A stretch of DNA of 38,401 nucleotides from Saprospiraceae bacterium. Its GTDB lineage: Bacteria; Bacteroidota; Bacteroidia; Chitinophagales; Saprospiraceae. Where the stretch lies: positions 1 through 38,401 of the forward strand of contig JANWVR010000056.1 in NCBI GenBank assembly GCA_025056735.1, written 5' to 3'. Numbering within the stretch: position 1 is the stretch's first letter; each line of letters starts with the position of its first letter. Positions 25,452 to 34,239 of the stretch are shown in pieces. The translations under genes were made by a program, and so were the position numbers. The notes under the pieces were generated by a model. It had not been told where the DNA came from and did no database searches. It worked only from the letters and a program-made list of their open reading frames with translations.

Positions 25452-26306
25452 ATGGAAATACTGGGTAACGAACACTGTACGATCATTCACGGAGACGCTT
25501 TAGAGGCACTCCAAACGCTGCCCGATGGCAGTGTGGATCTAATCTTTGCTGACCCGCCATATAATATCGGGAAAAGCTTCCATGGCCAGAAAGACAAATG
25601 GCCAAGTGAGGAAGCGTACCTCCAATGGTGCTATCAGTGGCTTGACCTTTGTATTCAAAAAATAAAGCCGAATGGCAGCTTTTATGTGATGACAGCCACA
25701 CAATTTATGCCATTCTTCGATCTGTATCTTCGGAACAGGCTCTTCATACTCTCCCGAATTATCTGGTATTACGACAGTTCTGGCGTGCAAGCCAGAAAGT
25801 ATTTTGGCTCACGCTACGAACCTATTCTCTTTTGTGTAAAAGACAAAAACAACTACACCTTCAACGCAAACGACATCTTAGTAGAAGCTAAGACAGGCGC
25901 CCGGCGGAAACTCATTGATTACAGAAAACCCATTCCAACAATTTACAACTCGGAAAAGGTGCCGGGGAACGTCTGGGAATTCCCCAGAGTACGCTATCGA
26001 ATGGATGAATACGAAAATCACCCTACGCAAAAGCCCGTGGCCCTCATGGAGCGGATCATTAAAGCCAGCTCGAATGTCGGCGACTTAGTGCTAGACCCGT
26101 TTTCGGGCGCCTTTACCACTGCTTTTGTCGCTCAAAAGCTGGGCAGAAGGTCTATTAGCATCGAGCTACAGGAAGAATATGTGAAAATTGGCCTGAGAAG
26201 GCTTCAATTAGCCACAGAATATAAGGGCCAAAAGCTGCTCAAACCCGTACGCAGCTTTGAAACAGAAAAAAACCTTTACCAGAGTGCCCTGAAACTATTT
26301 GATTAG
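25452..26306 (+). CDS. YhdJ-type DNA adenine-N6 methyltransferase
   Basis: 284 residues of an amino-methyltransferase with the catalytic DPPY motif (FADPPYNIGKSFHG, about residue 35) before the AdoMet-binding motif (LDPFSGAFTTAFVAQKLG, about 215), the beta-class order. From memory it is closely alike Escherichia coli YhdJ over nearly its whole length, sharing SSGVQARKYFGSRYEPIL, FNANDILVEAKTG and KVPGNVWEFPRVRYRMDEYE. YhdJ methylates adenine in ATGCAT, so the same site is a fair prediction. It is followed 5 bp later by a putative endonuclease, so this is probably the protecting half of a restriction-modification system and not an orphan. GC content is clearly lower than the neighbours. Confidence 0.92.
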   Translation: MEILGNEHCTIIHGDALEALQTLPDGSVDLIFADPPYNIGKSFHGQKDKWPSEEAYLQWCYQWLDLCIQKIKPNGSFYVMTATQFMPFFDLYLRNRLFILSRIIWYYDSSGVQARKYFGSRYEPILFCVKDKNNYTFNANDILVEAKTGARRKLIDYRKPIPTIYNSEKVPGNVWEFPRVRYRMDEYENHPTQKPVALMERIIKASSNVGDLVLDPFSGAFTTAFVAQKLGRRSISIELQEEYVKIGLRRLQLATEYKGQKLLKPVRSFETEKNLYQSALKLFD

Positions 26307-26311
26307 CAGAG

Positions 26312-27421
26312 ATGACCCACGCATTCACGAATAAAATTGAAGAGATTCTCTTTCGCTACTTTGAAAAAAATGCGCAAGAGATATTTAAAAAAAGCGTGTT
26401 GCTCCAGTACTTGAACTATAAAACCCGATCGGCCAACAGAGGCTCCAAGTCTCGCGCCAGTTTTGCCAATCTTTATGCTATCTACGTTCTAATAAAGGAC
26501 TATCTCGAAAAAGGATTTGACAAAAACGAAGGATACTCGAATTATGAAGGCGCACTGTTTTCAAATTTACTAACAAAACAGCGCCAGCTTCCTTTTGGTG
26601 AAAAACTGCAAAATCACGCCCTCAACAACAGAGTAAATTCAGAGTTTCAGCGCCTGTTTCCAGAAACTGAATGGACGCCTATCCTTAGAAATCTTAGCAC
26701 CAATCGCTATTGGATCAATGAAAACCTGCTAAAGGTACATATCTCAAATGCAGAGCACAATATTGCAAGAGCGATTGCTGAAATTATAGAAGAGTATATC
26801 AAGGCAAAACAAACTGCCCTCCAGAACTTTTTGGAAGCATGCAAAAAACTACAAAATATAACTGCACATACAGAATTAGAAATCCAGGACTTCATACGCA
26901 GTTTATTGTCTCCTGAAACCGACGCCAGGCTGTTTGAAATAGCCAGCTATGCCATTTTGAAGTACTTCTATCACGGGCAAATCATCATCTGGGGCTTTGA
27001 CCTGAAAAAACTAAAAGAAGAGAACCTGAAACTATACAAGACTGGCCGAACAAATGCCAATGATGGCGGCATTGACTTCGTCATGCGACCTATCGGAAGA
27101 TTTTTTCAGGTTACCGAGTCTTTAGATGTCAAGAAGTACTTCCTGGACATAGATAAAATTCAGCGATATCCGATTACTTTCGTCATAAAATCTAATGATA
27201 CCGCTGAGGCCATACAACTAAAAATCAAGGAAAAAGCGCTTAAAGCTTACCCGGTGCATGCCATAGTGAGCCGATACATGGATTGCATTGAGGAAATCAT
27301 AAGCATACCCTTACTTCTGGAGCGCTTCCATGCCGCTGTAAAGCGGGGCCATCTGAAGGAGATATTGGATGAAATAATTTTACAAAGCACTATAGAGTTC
27401 AATTATAACCCAGACGCATAG
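26312..27421 (+). CDS. Putative type II restriction endonuclease
   Basis: 369 residues, 5 bp downstream of the methyltransferase and on the same strand. The C-terminal third has a PD-(D/E)XK-like core: [19 protein letters not shown] then [18 protein letters not shown]. The DGGID stretch resembles Mrr-like nucleases, but where these have QxK the present protein has QVT, so the catalytic lysine is either replaced or supplied by the nearby KK. The N-terminal two thirds is helical and gives no match I know. Function is inferred mainly from the neighbour: the partner methylase predicts ATGCAT as the site. The gene is AT-rich, uses codons unlike the surrounding genes, and was probably acquired with the methylase. 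Confidence 0.7.
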   Translation: MTHAFTNKIEEILFRYFEKNAQEIFKKSVLLQYLNYKTRSANRGSKSRASFANLYAIYVLIKDYLEKGFDKNEGYSNYEGALFSNLLTKQRQLPFGEKLQNHALNNRVNSEFQRLFPETEWTPILRNLSTNRYWINENLLKVHISNAEHNIARAIAEIIEEYIKAKQTALQNFLEACKKLQNITAHTELEIQDFIRSLLSPETDARLFEIASYAILKYFYHGQIIIWGFDLKKLKEENLKLYKTGRTNANDGGIDFVMRPIGRFFQVTESLDVKKYFLDIDKIQRYPITFVIKSNDTAEAIQLKIKEKALKAYPVHAIVSRYMDCIEEIISIPLLLERFHAAVKRGHLKEILDEIILQSTIEFNYNPDA

Positions 27422-27443
27422 ACGAAATCGCAATAATCTTCTC

Positions 27444-28388
27444 ATGTCCACCATCATCGAAACCCATTTCCACCTGCCCGGCCAGACGGCCTTCTATCGC
27501 GGTAAGGTGCGCGATGTGTACACCTTGGGTGACCACTTAGTCGTGGTGGCTACCGATCGCATATCGGCGTTTGACTGTATTCTTCCCCGGCCCATTCCGT
27601 ACAAGGGCGCCGTGCTCAATCATCTGGCGGCCTACTTTTTGGAAGCCACGCGCGACATCTGTCCGAACTGGCTTATTCGCACGCCGCATCCGAATGTGTC
27701 CATAGGCTACCGCTGCGAACCGCTGCGCGTTGAGATGGTCATTCGCGGCTATTTAGCCGGCCATGCTGCGCGCCAATACGCCGCTGGACATCGCACTCTG
27801 TGCGGCGTGCCTTTGCCCGACGGGCTGCGCGAAGGCGACCCTTTCCCGGAGCCTATCATCACGCCTACGACAAAAGCAGCCGCTGGACACGACGAGGACA
27901 TTTCGCGCGAGGAAATTCTGGAGCGCCGCATCGTCGCGCCCGACGACTATGCCCGGATGGAAGCCTACACCCGCGCCTTGTTCCAACGCGGCACAGAAAT
28001 GGCTGCCCGGCGCGGATTGATCTTAGTGGACACCAAATATGAATTCGGCCTGTGGAACGGCCAGATCATGCTCATGGACGAGGTGCACACGCCCGACAGC
28101 TCGCGCTACTTCTACGCCGAGGGCTACGCTGAGCGCCAGGCCCGCGGCGAACGCCAGCAGCAATTAAGTAAAGAGTTTGTCCGCGAGTGGCTGATGGCGC
28201 ACGGCTTCCAGGGCAAAGAAGGCCAGCAAATGCCCGACATGCCCGACGAGTTTGTCCACGAGGTTTCGGAGCGCTATATCGAGCTCTACGAACGCATGAC
28301 AGGGCTGACTTTTGTGCGTAACACCTGTGACGACCCGCTTGCGCACATCGAGCAAAGTATCCTGCAGGCGCTCTCCTCTGCAGGATAA
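27444..28388 (+). CDS. purC: Phosphoribosylaminoimidazole-succinocarboxamide synthase
   Basis: 314 residues, the longer form of SAICAR synthase. It opens with [20 protein letters not shown] and [18 protein letters not shown], the ATP- and CAIR-binding start of the family, and contains [36 protein letters not shown] and [10 protein letters not shown] followed by [14 protein letters not shown]. The enzyme joins aspartate to carboxyaminoimidazole ribotide in de novo purine synthesis in the cytoplasm. It stands alone: the restriction-modification pair is 22 bp upstream but differs in base composition, and the subtilase gene converges from the right with a 32-bp gap. GC content returns to the window average here. 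Confidence 0.96.
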   Translation: MSTIIETHFHLPGQTAFYRGKVRDVYTLGDHLVVVATDRISAFDCILPRPIPYKGAVLNHLAAYFLEATRDICPNWLIRTPHPNVSIGYRCEPLRVEMVIRGYLAGHAARQYAAGHRTLCGVPLPDGLREGDPFPEPIITPTTKAAAGHDEDISREEILERRIVAPDDYARMEAYTRALFQRGTEMAARRGLILVDTKYEFGLWNGQIMLMDEVHTPDSSRYFYAEGYAERQARGERQQQLSKEFVREWLMAHGFQGKEGQQMPDMPDEFVHEVSERYIELYERMTGLTFVRNTCDDPLAHIEQSILQALSSAG

Positions 28389-28420
28389 AGCAACGGGAGG
28401 TGTTGCTGCGGCGGCTTAAC

Positions 28421-30463
28421 CTACACGATTTGGATGTACGAACCCAGCACCCACCGATTGGACCCGATGCGGTGCCAGCCGTCGCGGTTAGTTTCAAAAA
28501 TGTCCACGATGTCGTTCTGGTTGAGTCGGCCCACGACGCTAAAAGACGTGGACGGCCCGGAGCGCACATTCAGAAACGCATAATTGACGCGCCCTTTGCG
28601 CGCGGCCACAGGCGCTGTGGGTATGGCCGGGAGGACGCGAATGTGGTCGGCGCTGACGAATTCGCCCTGGCCGATGCGCCAGAAGCCCGACACACGTTCA
28701 AAGAGCGGCACGATATCGCCCTGGTTGAGCTGGCGCAGAACGGCAAACGACGTACCCGGCCCGGAGCGCACATTGAGAAAGCGCGACTCGACACGGCCGC
28801 GCTGGGCGGGCGCTGCCGAGGTGTCGCCCGGCGTAGGCGTGGGAGTGGTGAGTGCTGTAGCACTGCCCCCCTGTCGCAGAGCGGCGGCCATTTGCACAGC
28901 ACGCAAAGCGTTGACGCGCCCAAACCCGTAGTAAATCGAATGGCCATTGGCGTCATAGGCATTAGCCGGCCCAATTTTATCGGCGCTGCGCCGGAGGATT
29001 TCTTTGATTTGTGGCACGGTCAGGTCTGGGTTGGCCGTCAGCATGAGAGCGCATACGCCAGCAACAAGCGGAGCGGCGCTAGAGGTGCCGCCGAATCCGC
29101 TGGTGTAGCCCAGCACGACGGAGCGTCCGTCGCGCCCTAAATCGCAGGTGGCAGTGGTGATGCCCACGCCGCCATCGCCGTTGGAGGGCGCGCAGATGTG
29201 TGCCTGCCGCCCGAAGAACGAATAGCTCGAGCGCAGGTCGAGGCTGTTGGAGGCCGTTACGCAGATGCCGTCGGGGTGGGCCGCAAAGTCGCTCACTTCG
29301 CGCGGCTGGTTGTTGGAGGCCGGGTTGGCATTGCCGGCGGCGAAAAACATCGGAATGCCGCGCCCGCCGCGCCCTTCGCGGGCCACGCGGGCCAGATAGT
29401 TGGATACAAACGTGGACAGCGGCACAGGCGTCGGATAGCCCAGACTGCAGGAAATGATGTCGGCGCCGTTGATCATGGCGTGCTCGAAGGCGTTACGAAT
29501 GGCCTCGTCGGTCAGCACGTCCAGTTTGATGAGCATGAGTTTGGCGGTTGGCGCTGCGCCCAAGATGCCCTGCCCATCGAGGGCGCCGGCGGCCACAGCA
29601 GCACACGAGGTGCCGTGGCTCATGACGCCCACCGAGCCGTTGCTCATGCGCACAAACGGCGACACGTCAGTAGTGCGCGCAGCGGCATTGAGCGGGTTAC
29701 GCAGCTTTTGGCCGTTGCCGCGCAACTGCGGGTGATCGGCGGCAAAGCCCGTGTCGATGACAGCAATGCAGAGATTGGGATTGCCCAGACTTCCCAGAAA
29801 CTTCCAGGCTTCCACCACTTTAGCATCCGCCCCGCGTTTGAAATAGGAAGCATCGTACAGGGCGTTGGGCACATCCACGGCGGGAATCGGACCGCCGGTA
29901 TTTTCCAGATGCCATTGCGAGGCAATGAAGCGACCGGTGGGCACGGCAAAGTTCCACGTCATGGGAGGCGCGGCAAATTCCGGCTCGGCTACGGCGATTT
30001 CGGCCATAGCCTGGAGCGCCACGGCGCATTTGATGGGATTGGGCGATGCCGGCGTAACGTTGACGCGGAACGCCCCCGGGCCGACAATTTCGCGGATGTT
30101 GAGCGCCAGTTCGTTCAGGATAGCCAGCTGGCGCTGGTCGTCCACACCGGGCTGAAATTCGATGTACAGGTTGCCCGTAGGTACCAGCGGATTGCCCTGC
30201 TGATCCCCGACGTTCCACACGTGGGTACCCACAGCCACCTCGGGTCGGCGGCGCAGCTCGTCTAACGTTTGACCAACGTTTTCGGAGACGCGCACCATAT
30301 CGAAGCCCTCTACAGCCAGCGGCGCCCCAACAAGACTGCGGCGAGCCGGCGTCGCTCCGTGCATGGGCGTGTGCTGCACAGCCGCTTCAGTATCGCTCTT
30401 CGTCAGCGTGATTTGTTGACCACCGTAGTTCAGGGTTACTTCACGGACCTCCTTCTTTGCCAT
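28421..30463 (-). CDS. Subtilisin-like serine protease (S8) with two C-terminal SH3b domains
   Basis: 680 residues from the ATG at 30463 (MAKKEVREVTLNYGGQ). The catalytic triad is visible: Asp in IAVIDTGFA (about 237), His in MSHGTSCAAVAAG (about 283) and Ser in GFGGTSSAAPLVAG (about 461), with the oxyanion Asn in FFAAGNANPAS. The N-terminal 200 residues form a separate domain ending near the cleavage-like stretch before SQWHLENTG. Two SH3b repeats follow a Thr/Pro linker (FLNVRSGPGTSFAVLRQLNQ and FLNVRSGPSTSFSVVGRLNQ). No signal peptide or T9SS tail is present, unusual for this architecture. It begins 13 bp after the NUDIX-type gene, so the two are co-transcribed. Confidence 0.9.
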   Translation of the reverse strand: MAKKEVREVTLNYGGQQITLTKSDTEAAVQHTPMHGATPARRSLVGAPLAVEGFDMVRVSENVGQTLDELRRRPEVAVGTHVWNVGDQQGNPLVPTGNLYIEFQPGVDDQRQLAILNELALNIREIVGPGAFRVNVTPASPNPIKCAVALQAMAEIAVAEPEFAAPPMTWNFAVPTGRFIASQWHLENTGGPIPAVDVPNALYDASYFKRGADAKVVEAWKFLGSLGNPNLCIAVIDTGFAADHPQLRGNGQKLRNPLNAAARTTDVSPFVRMSNGSVGVMSHGTSCAAVAAGALDGQGILGAAPTAKLMLIKLDVLTDEAIRNAFEHAMINGADIISCSLGYPTPVPLSTFVSNYLARVAREGRGGRGIPMFFAAGNANPASNNQPREVSDFAAHPDGICVTASNSLDLRSSYSFFGRQAHICAPSNGDGGVGITTATCDLGRDGRSVVLGYTSGFGGTSSAAPLVAGVCALMLTANPDLTVPQIKEILRRSADKIGPANAYDANGHSIYYGFGRVNALRAVQMAAALRQGGSATALTTPTPTPGDTSAAPAQRGRVESRFLNVRSGPGTSFAVLRQLNQGDIVPLFERVSGFWRIGQGEFVSADHIRVLPAIPTAPVAARKGRVNYAFLNVRSGPSTSFSVVGRLNQNDIVDIFETNRDGWHRIGSNRWVLGSYIQIV

Positions 30464-30476
30464 GTTTATCGTGTGT

Positions 30477-31166
30477 TTATAGATAAAAACTGAAACCTTC
30501 CGCCACGAATTGCTGGTAGGTTTGCCGGTCAAAACGATACAATCGGGCCGGGCGATGCGCCACGCCCTCCTGCATCTCGTTGAGGTCGTGCAGCAAGTTC
30601 ATTGAGAGGATTTTTTTGCGGAAATTGCGCTTGTCCAATTTTTCCCCCAGGATGGACTCGTACAGGTGTTGCAGTTCGGTCAGCGTGAATTTGGGGGGCA
30701 GCAGTTCAAATCCGATGGGCGCCATGCGCACCTTCAATTTCAGGCGGCGGAAGCAGGTGTCTAAAATTTCGTTGTGGTCAAAGGCCAGTTCGCCTACCTT
30801 CGACACTGCGTGCCAGCGCGCCGAATGCGCAAACGAGGCGGGAGTGACGGTATAGTCGCTGATTTTCACTAACGAATAATAGGCTATGGTGATAACGCGC
30901 CCCAACGGATGCCGATTGACCGCGCCAAAGGTCTTGACCTGCTCTAAGTACACACCGCGCAGGCCGGTTAGCTGCTCCAGCACGCGCTCGGCGGCAGCGT
31001 CTAAATCTTCATTGGGGTATACCAAATCGCCGGGCAAGGCCCATTTACCCCGATACGGCGCTGCGCCCCGCTGGATGAGCAGCACCTTGAGTTCGCCCCC
31101 ATCAAAGCCGAAGATGACGTTGTCAACAGAAAATGCGGATTTAAAAAAGCTTTCAAACTCGCTCAT
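30477..31166 (-). CDS. NUDIX-domain protein with winged-helix C-terminus, NrtR-like
   Basis: 229 residues from the ATG at 31166; the longer frame to 31280 lacks family resemblance at its start. The NUDIX fold is recognisable (VDNVIFGFDGGELKVLLIQR, YRGKWALPGDLVYPNEDLDA), but the Nudix box is degenerate: the expected REUxEE is read here as ERVLEQL, so hydrolase activity is doubtful. The C-terminal 80 residues (FTLTELQHLYESILGEKLDK, NFRKKILSMNLL) are the winged helix typical of the NrtR family, in which the NUDIX domain senses ADP-ribose or related nucleotides and the wing binds DNA. It precedes the subtilase gene by 13 bp and may regulate it, which is inference. Confidence 0.82.
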   Translation of the reverse strand: MSEFESFFKSAFSVDNVIFGFDGGELKVLLIQRGAAPYRGKWALPGDLVYPNEDLDAAAERVLEQLTGLRGVYLEQVKTFGAVNRHPLGRVITIAYYSLVKISDYTVTPASFAHSARWHAVSKVGELAFDHNEILDTCFRRLKLKVRMAPIGFELLPPKFTLTELQHLYESILGEKLDKRNFRKKILSMNLLHDLNEMQEGVAHRPARLYRFDRQTYQQFVAEGFSFYL

Positions 31167-31291
31167 GTCCCTCAAGGGTGGTCGGTTATTCCGGGCCAAA
31201 ACTACGGCTACATTGGCCTTCTTTTTGCAACATTTGTCAACGGCAGCCCTGAGCGTCCGCACTCTATCCGCATCACCCATCCGATTTATTC

Positions 31292-31299
31292 TAATTTTG
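31292..31299 (+). promoter_or_regulatory. Bacteroidota -7 promoter element
   Basis: TAATTTTG fits TAnnTTTG. It predicts a transcript start near 31305, only a few bases before the ATG at 31308, which favours the later ATG at 31356 as the true start of the downstream gene. Confidence 0.5.
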
Positions 31300-31355
31300 C
31301 ATTCAAAATGGCTCCTTTAGCAACATTCCCAAAGGCTCCGCATCGCGCACAAATC

Positions 31356-32513
31356 ATGAATATAGACATTGCTAAACACATAGAGCGCCTCCTCTTTTTG
31401 CACGATACGCTGGTCATCCCCGGGCTGGGCGGCTTCACCGCCACGCGCGCCTCAGCCAGCGTGGACTACGCTACCAACACCATCCATCCGCCATCAAAAA
31501 CGCTGACCTTCAGCGAAAACCTCGCCACCGACGACGGCCTCTTAGTGGAAGACCTCGCCCACACCTACGGACTCTCCTTAGAAGAAGCCCGCCGCATTTT
31601 GGACGAATTTGTGCAGCAAACGCAGGCCAAACTCGACCAGCGCGACATCGTCAACCTGCCGGGCGTAGGGCGTCTTTACAAGAACTACCTGCAAAAAATC
31701 CAGTTCCTGCCCGACGCCACCAACTTCAATGCTGGCGCTTACGGCCTGCCGCCGCTCCAGTTCTCGCCCATCGCCCGCTCGCGCGAGACGGCTGTCGCTG
31801 AGCCTGCCTCCGTCACCGCAGCCAGCGCCGCAGCCCCGACAGAAACCGCCACGCCCTTAGTGCCGCCCATGCCGCCACTGCCCAACCCACCCGTGTTCGA
31901 CAGCACCACGCCGCCCCCACCGCGCGCCTCCGCCAGCCGCTTCGGACTGGGCATCGGCATCGGCCTCATCCTCTGCACTGCCGTCTTCGGCCTGTGGTGG
32001 TGGCAATACCGAAAAGACCGCCCAACGCCTACCCTCCAGCAGCAACTGACCGAAATGGAACAGGCCAAACCCATCTCTCCCCTGCCCGACATCGCCGGGC
32101 TGGGGCAAGCCGCCGAAAACGCTCAAAAACAGCAACAGCCCAAAGCGTCGCCTGCCCTGCCCGAAATCGAAGAGCCTGACCTCGACGACGAAGTCAGCGC
32201 CAACGCCGAAGAACGCCGCCAGGCGCTGGAACGCCTCCAAAAAGAAGACCAGCGCCCACCCAAAAACCAACCCGCCAGCCCCCGCAGCCGCCAGTGCGTG
32301 CTCATCGTGGCCACCCTCTCCAATCCGGAAAACGCCGACCGCCTCGCCGCCCAACTCCAAAACGCCGGCTACAACGTCTATGACCAGCCCAAAGGCCGCG
32401 CCCGCCAGGTTGGCATCTCCTTCTCCTACACCGACCCGCGCGAAATCGAACAGCGAAAAGCCGAACTCCAGCAACTCACCGGCGAAAAGAACATCTACGT
32501 CAAAGCCAAATAG
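31356..32513 (+). CDS. HU-like (CCDC81-type) and SPOR domain membrane protein
   Basis: 385 residues from the ATG at 31356 (MNIDIAKHIERLLFLHDT). The first 80 residues look like the CCDC81-type HU-like domain of Bacteroidota (LVIPGLGGFTA, HPPSKTLTFSENLATDDGLL). A Pro-rich linker is followed by one membrane segment (FGLGIGIGLILCTAVFGLWW). The C-terminal 80 residues are SPOR-like (CVLIVATLSNPENADRLAAQ, LQNAGYNVYDQPKG). The domain order suggests a protein tying a cytoplasmic DNA- or protein-binding HU fold to peptidoglycan at the division site, since SPOR domains bind denuded septal glycan. No known partner gene is adjacent; mce follows 43 bp later on the same strand. Confidence 0.82.
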   Translation: MNIDIAKHIERLLFLHDTLVIPGLGGFTATRASASVDYATNTIHPPSKTLTFSENLATDDGLLVEDLAHTYGLSLEEARRILDEFVQQTQAKLDQRDIVNLPGVGRLYKNYLQKIQFLPDATNFNAGAYGLPPLQFSPIARSRETAVAEPASVTAASAAAPTETATPLVPPMPPLPNPPVFDSTTPPPPRASASRFGLGIGIGLILCTAVFGLWWWQYRKDRPTPTLQQQLTEMEQAKPISPLPDIAGLGQAAENAQKQQQPKASPALPEIEEPDLDDEVSANAEERRQALERLQKEDQRPPKNQPASPRSRQCVLIVATLSNPENADRLAAQLQNAGYNVYDQPKGRARQVGISFSYTDPREIEQRKAELQQLTGEKNIYVKAK

Positions 32514-32556
32514 CCCTCCTCTTCTCGTGCCTTAGTGGTAAAAAAACGCCATACAA

Positions 32557-32961
32557 ATGCTGCTCAAAATTGACCATATCGGCATCGCTGTGCGCAACAT
32601 GGCCGACAGCAACGAGCTCTTCCAGCGCCTGTTGGGCGAGGCCCCCTATAAAATCGAAACCGTCGAAACCGAAAAGGTCGCCACCTCCTTCTTCCGTATC
32701 GGCGACAGCAAGATCGAGCTGCTTGAAGCCTCCGACCCGGAAAGCCCCATCGCTAAATACATCGAAAAACGCGGCGAAGGCATCCACCACATCGCCTTCG
32801 AGGTGGACGACATCCGCGCCGCCATCGAACACTTAGAGCAGCAAGGCTTCACGCCCCTCAACCGCGAACCCCGTCGCGGCGCCGACAACAAATGGGTCGC
32901 CTTCTTCCACCCCAAATCGTGCAACGGGGTGCTGGTGGAATTGTGCCAGAGCATTGCGTAA
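32557..32961 (+). CDS. mce: Methylmalonyl-CoA epimerase
   Basis: 134 residues of the vicinal-oxygen-chelate (glyoxalase) family. It opens KIDHIGIAVRNMADS, with the first metal-ligand His, and continues FFRIGDSKIELLEASDP, GEGIHHIAFEVDDI with a second His, and ends VLVELCQSIA with the last Glu ligand, matching mce in length and pattern. The enzyme interconverts (2R)- and (2S)-methylmalonyl-CoA between propionyl-CoA carboxylase and methylmalonyl-CoA mutase. The mutase genes are not in this window. Its last 113 bp (including the stop) reappear at 34240-34352 beyond the Fic gene. Confidence 0.94.
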   Translation: MLLKIDHIGIAVRNMADSNELFQRLLGEAPYKIETVETEKVATSFFRIGDSKIELLEASDPESPIAKYIEKRGEGIHHIAFEVDDIRAAIEHLEQQGFTPLNREPRRGADNKWVAFFHPKSCNGVLVELCQSIA

Positions 32962-32969
32962 GGGCTGCC
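32857..32969 (+). repeat. Direct repeat, copy 1 (3' end of mce)
   Basis: This 113-bp segment covers the last 35 codons of mce and 8 bp beyond. It recurs in the same orientation at 34240-34352 with five mismatches and no gap by my alignment (about 96% identity). The two copies bracket the Fic gene. Confidence 0.9.
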
Positions 32970-33021
32970 GTTCAGGAAGAGGACTTGAGTACCTCACCTT
33001 GCCAGGGCGGCAAAAAAATCC

Positions 33022-34104
33022 CTATCCTTTCAGCCGCTGTAAAAGTGCTTGATGGATAAACAAAGTTTCTTTCCAGACGCGATGCGTTCTCAATACGCCA
33101 ATCTCGCACAATCCATGCAAATAGCGGGAGGCCGTAGGGCGTGATACATTCAATTGCTCTACCAGCATTTCAATACGGCAATAGGGTTGTACAAAAAGCA
33201 GCTCCAGCAAATCCTTGCTGTATATCTTCGGCTTCTCAAGTTTTACCTTGTGTGTAGTCTGGTGGAACAGGTCATTTATTTCAACAATCTTTCCAATCGT
33301 TTCCCTGGCTGTTGTCTCAACAGCCCTGATCATATAGAGTATCCATGCCTCCCAATGGCCGTGGACGTGTACCTCTTGCAATAGTCGGTAATAATCCGCT
33401 TTGTGTTCTATAATGTATTTGCTTAGATAAAGCACCGGGCGATCGATCAAACCGTTTAGAATCAGGAAGAGGACGTTTAAGATACGCCCTGTCCGACCAT
33501 TCCCATCGTAAAAGGGGTGGATGCTCTCGAATTGATAATGTTGCACTGCCAATCGGATTAGGGGAGAGAGGTCATCGTTTTGGTTCAAGTATTCCTCTAA
33601 GTTTTTCAACAGCCGAAGGATGCACTCATGATCATCCGGAGGGGTGTAAAGAGTTTCTCCGGTTAAGGCATTCCGGAGCGCGGTACCTGGCAGACGGCGT
33701 ATTCCTGCACTGTTTGCCTCTAAGACCTGCTGAATACTAACTATGGCGTTTGTGCTTAGAAAGCCCTTTTCTTTTAGAAAGCGAAAGCCCATCAACAAAG
33801 CTTCGCGATACCGAAGTACTTCTTTGGTGGCTGGGTCCGCCTCTCTCCCTTTGAGTAGAAGGGCCTGGTAGAGCCTGTCTTGTGTGGTAACGATATTTTC
33901 AATTTCGGAGCTGGCTGCCGCTTCCCTCAAAATAGCGGCGTTGAGCAAGATATCCGGATTGGGCAGCGTGTAGGCCAGCCCTTTCAACTCGCCTAAGGCC
34001 GACGCCGCCCTTTCTGCCTGTCGCAACACGGCAACGGTCTCGATCTTCTCCCTCGGAGGAGGCAACAGGGCGAGTGCGTTGTTGGGCTGCGTTGGATGAA
34101 ACAT
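33022..34104 (-). CDS. Fic family protein (AMP transferase-like)
   Basis: 360 residues. The Fic core motif HPFYDGNGRTGR is complete, with the catalytic His in VQHYQFESIHPF. An N-terminal inhibitory helix is visible (AASSEIENIVTTQDR; S/T-x-x-x-E-N pattern), the type that blocks ATP binding until released. A winged-helix domain closes the protein (VEQLNVSRPTASRYLHGL). Fic proteins of this class transfer AMP to protein hydroxyl groups; the target is unknown. Lower GC than the flanks and the flanking direct repeat of the mce 3' end point to acquisition. A full Bacteroidota promoter abuts the ATG, so the message may be leaderless. Confidence 0.92.
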   Translation of the reverse strand: MFHPTQPNNALALLPPPREKIETVAVLRQAERAASALGELKGLAYTLPNPDILLNAAILREAAASSEIENIVTTQDRLYQALLLKGREADPATKEVLRYREALLMGFRFLKEKGFLSTNAIVSIQQVLEANSAGIRRLPGTALRNALTGETLYTPPDDHECILRLLKNLEEYLNQNDDLSPLIRLAVQHYQFESIHPFYDGNGRTGRILNVLFLILNGLIDRPVLYLSKYIIEHKADYYRLLQEVHVHGHWEAWILYMIRAVETTARETIGKIVEINDLFHQTTHKVKLEKPKIYSKDLLELLFVQPYCRIEMLVEQLNVSRPTASRYLHGLCEIGVLRTHRVWKETLFIHQALLQRLKG

Positions 34105-34108
34105 CGTG

Positions 34109-34140
34109 CAAATATACCCGGATCATTCCTCATAACCAAA
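34109..34140 (-). promoter_or_regulatory. Complete Bacteroidota promoter for the Fic gene
   Basis: On the minus strand TTTG (34137-34140) lies 20 bp before TATATTTG (34109-34116), matching the consensus TTTG-N19-21-TAnnTTTG. The -7 element ends 4 bp before the ATG at 34104, so the predicted transcript starts at or next to the start codon. Confidence 0.7.
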
Positions 34141-34239
34141 AAAAGCGCCTTTTTTGCCATGACAGGCGCCTCATGTAAAAAGGCTTCATGCGAGCGCGCC
34201 AGTGTAAGACAGGCCTCAAGCCGGCAGTCGAGTGAGCTA

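Noticed and set aside
29198-30265. Long plus-strand open frame of 355 codons opposite the subtilase gene
   Set aside because: It is the antisense of a gene with an intact catalytic triad; its protein has no recognisable motif and is rich in the residues expected from reading GC-rich code backwards.
32970-34239. Integrative element or prophage between the mce repeats
   Set aside because: No integrase, transposase or phage gene lies between the repeats; only the Fic gene is present.
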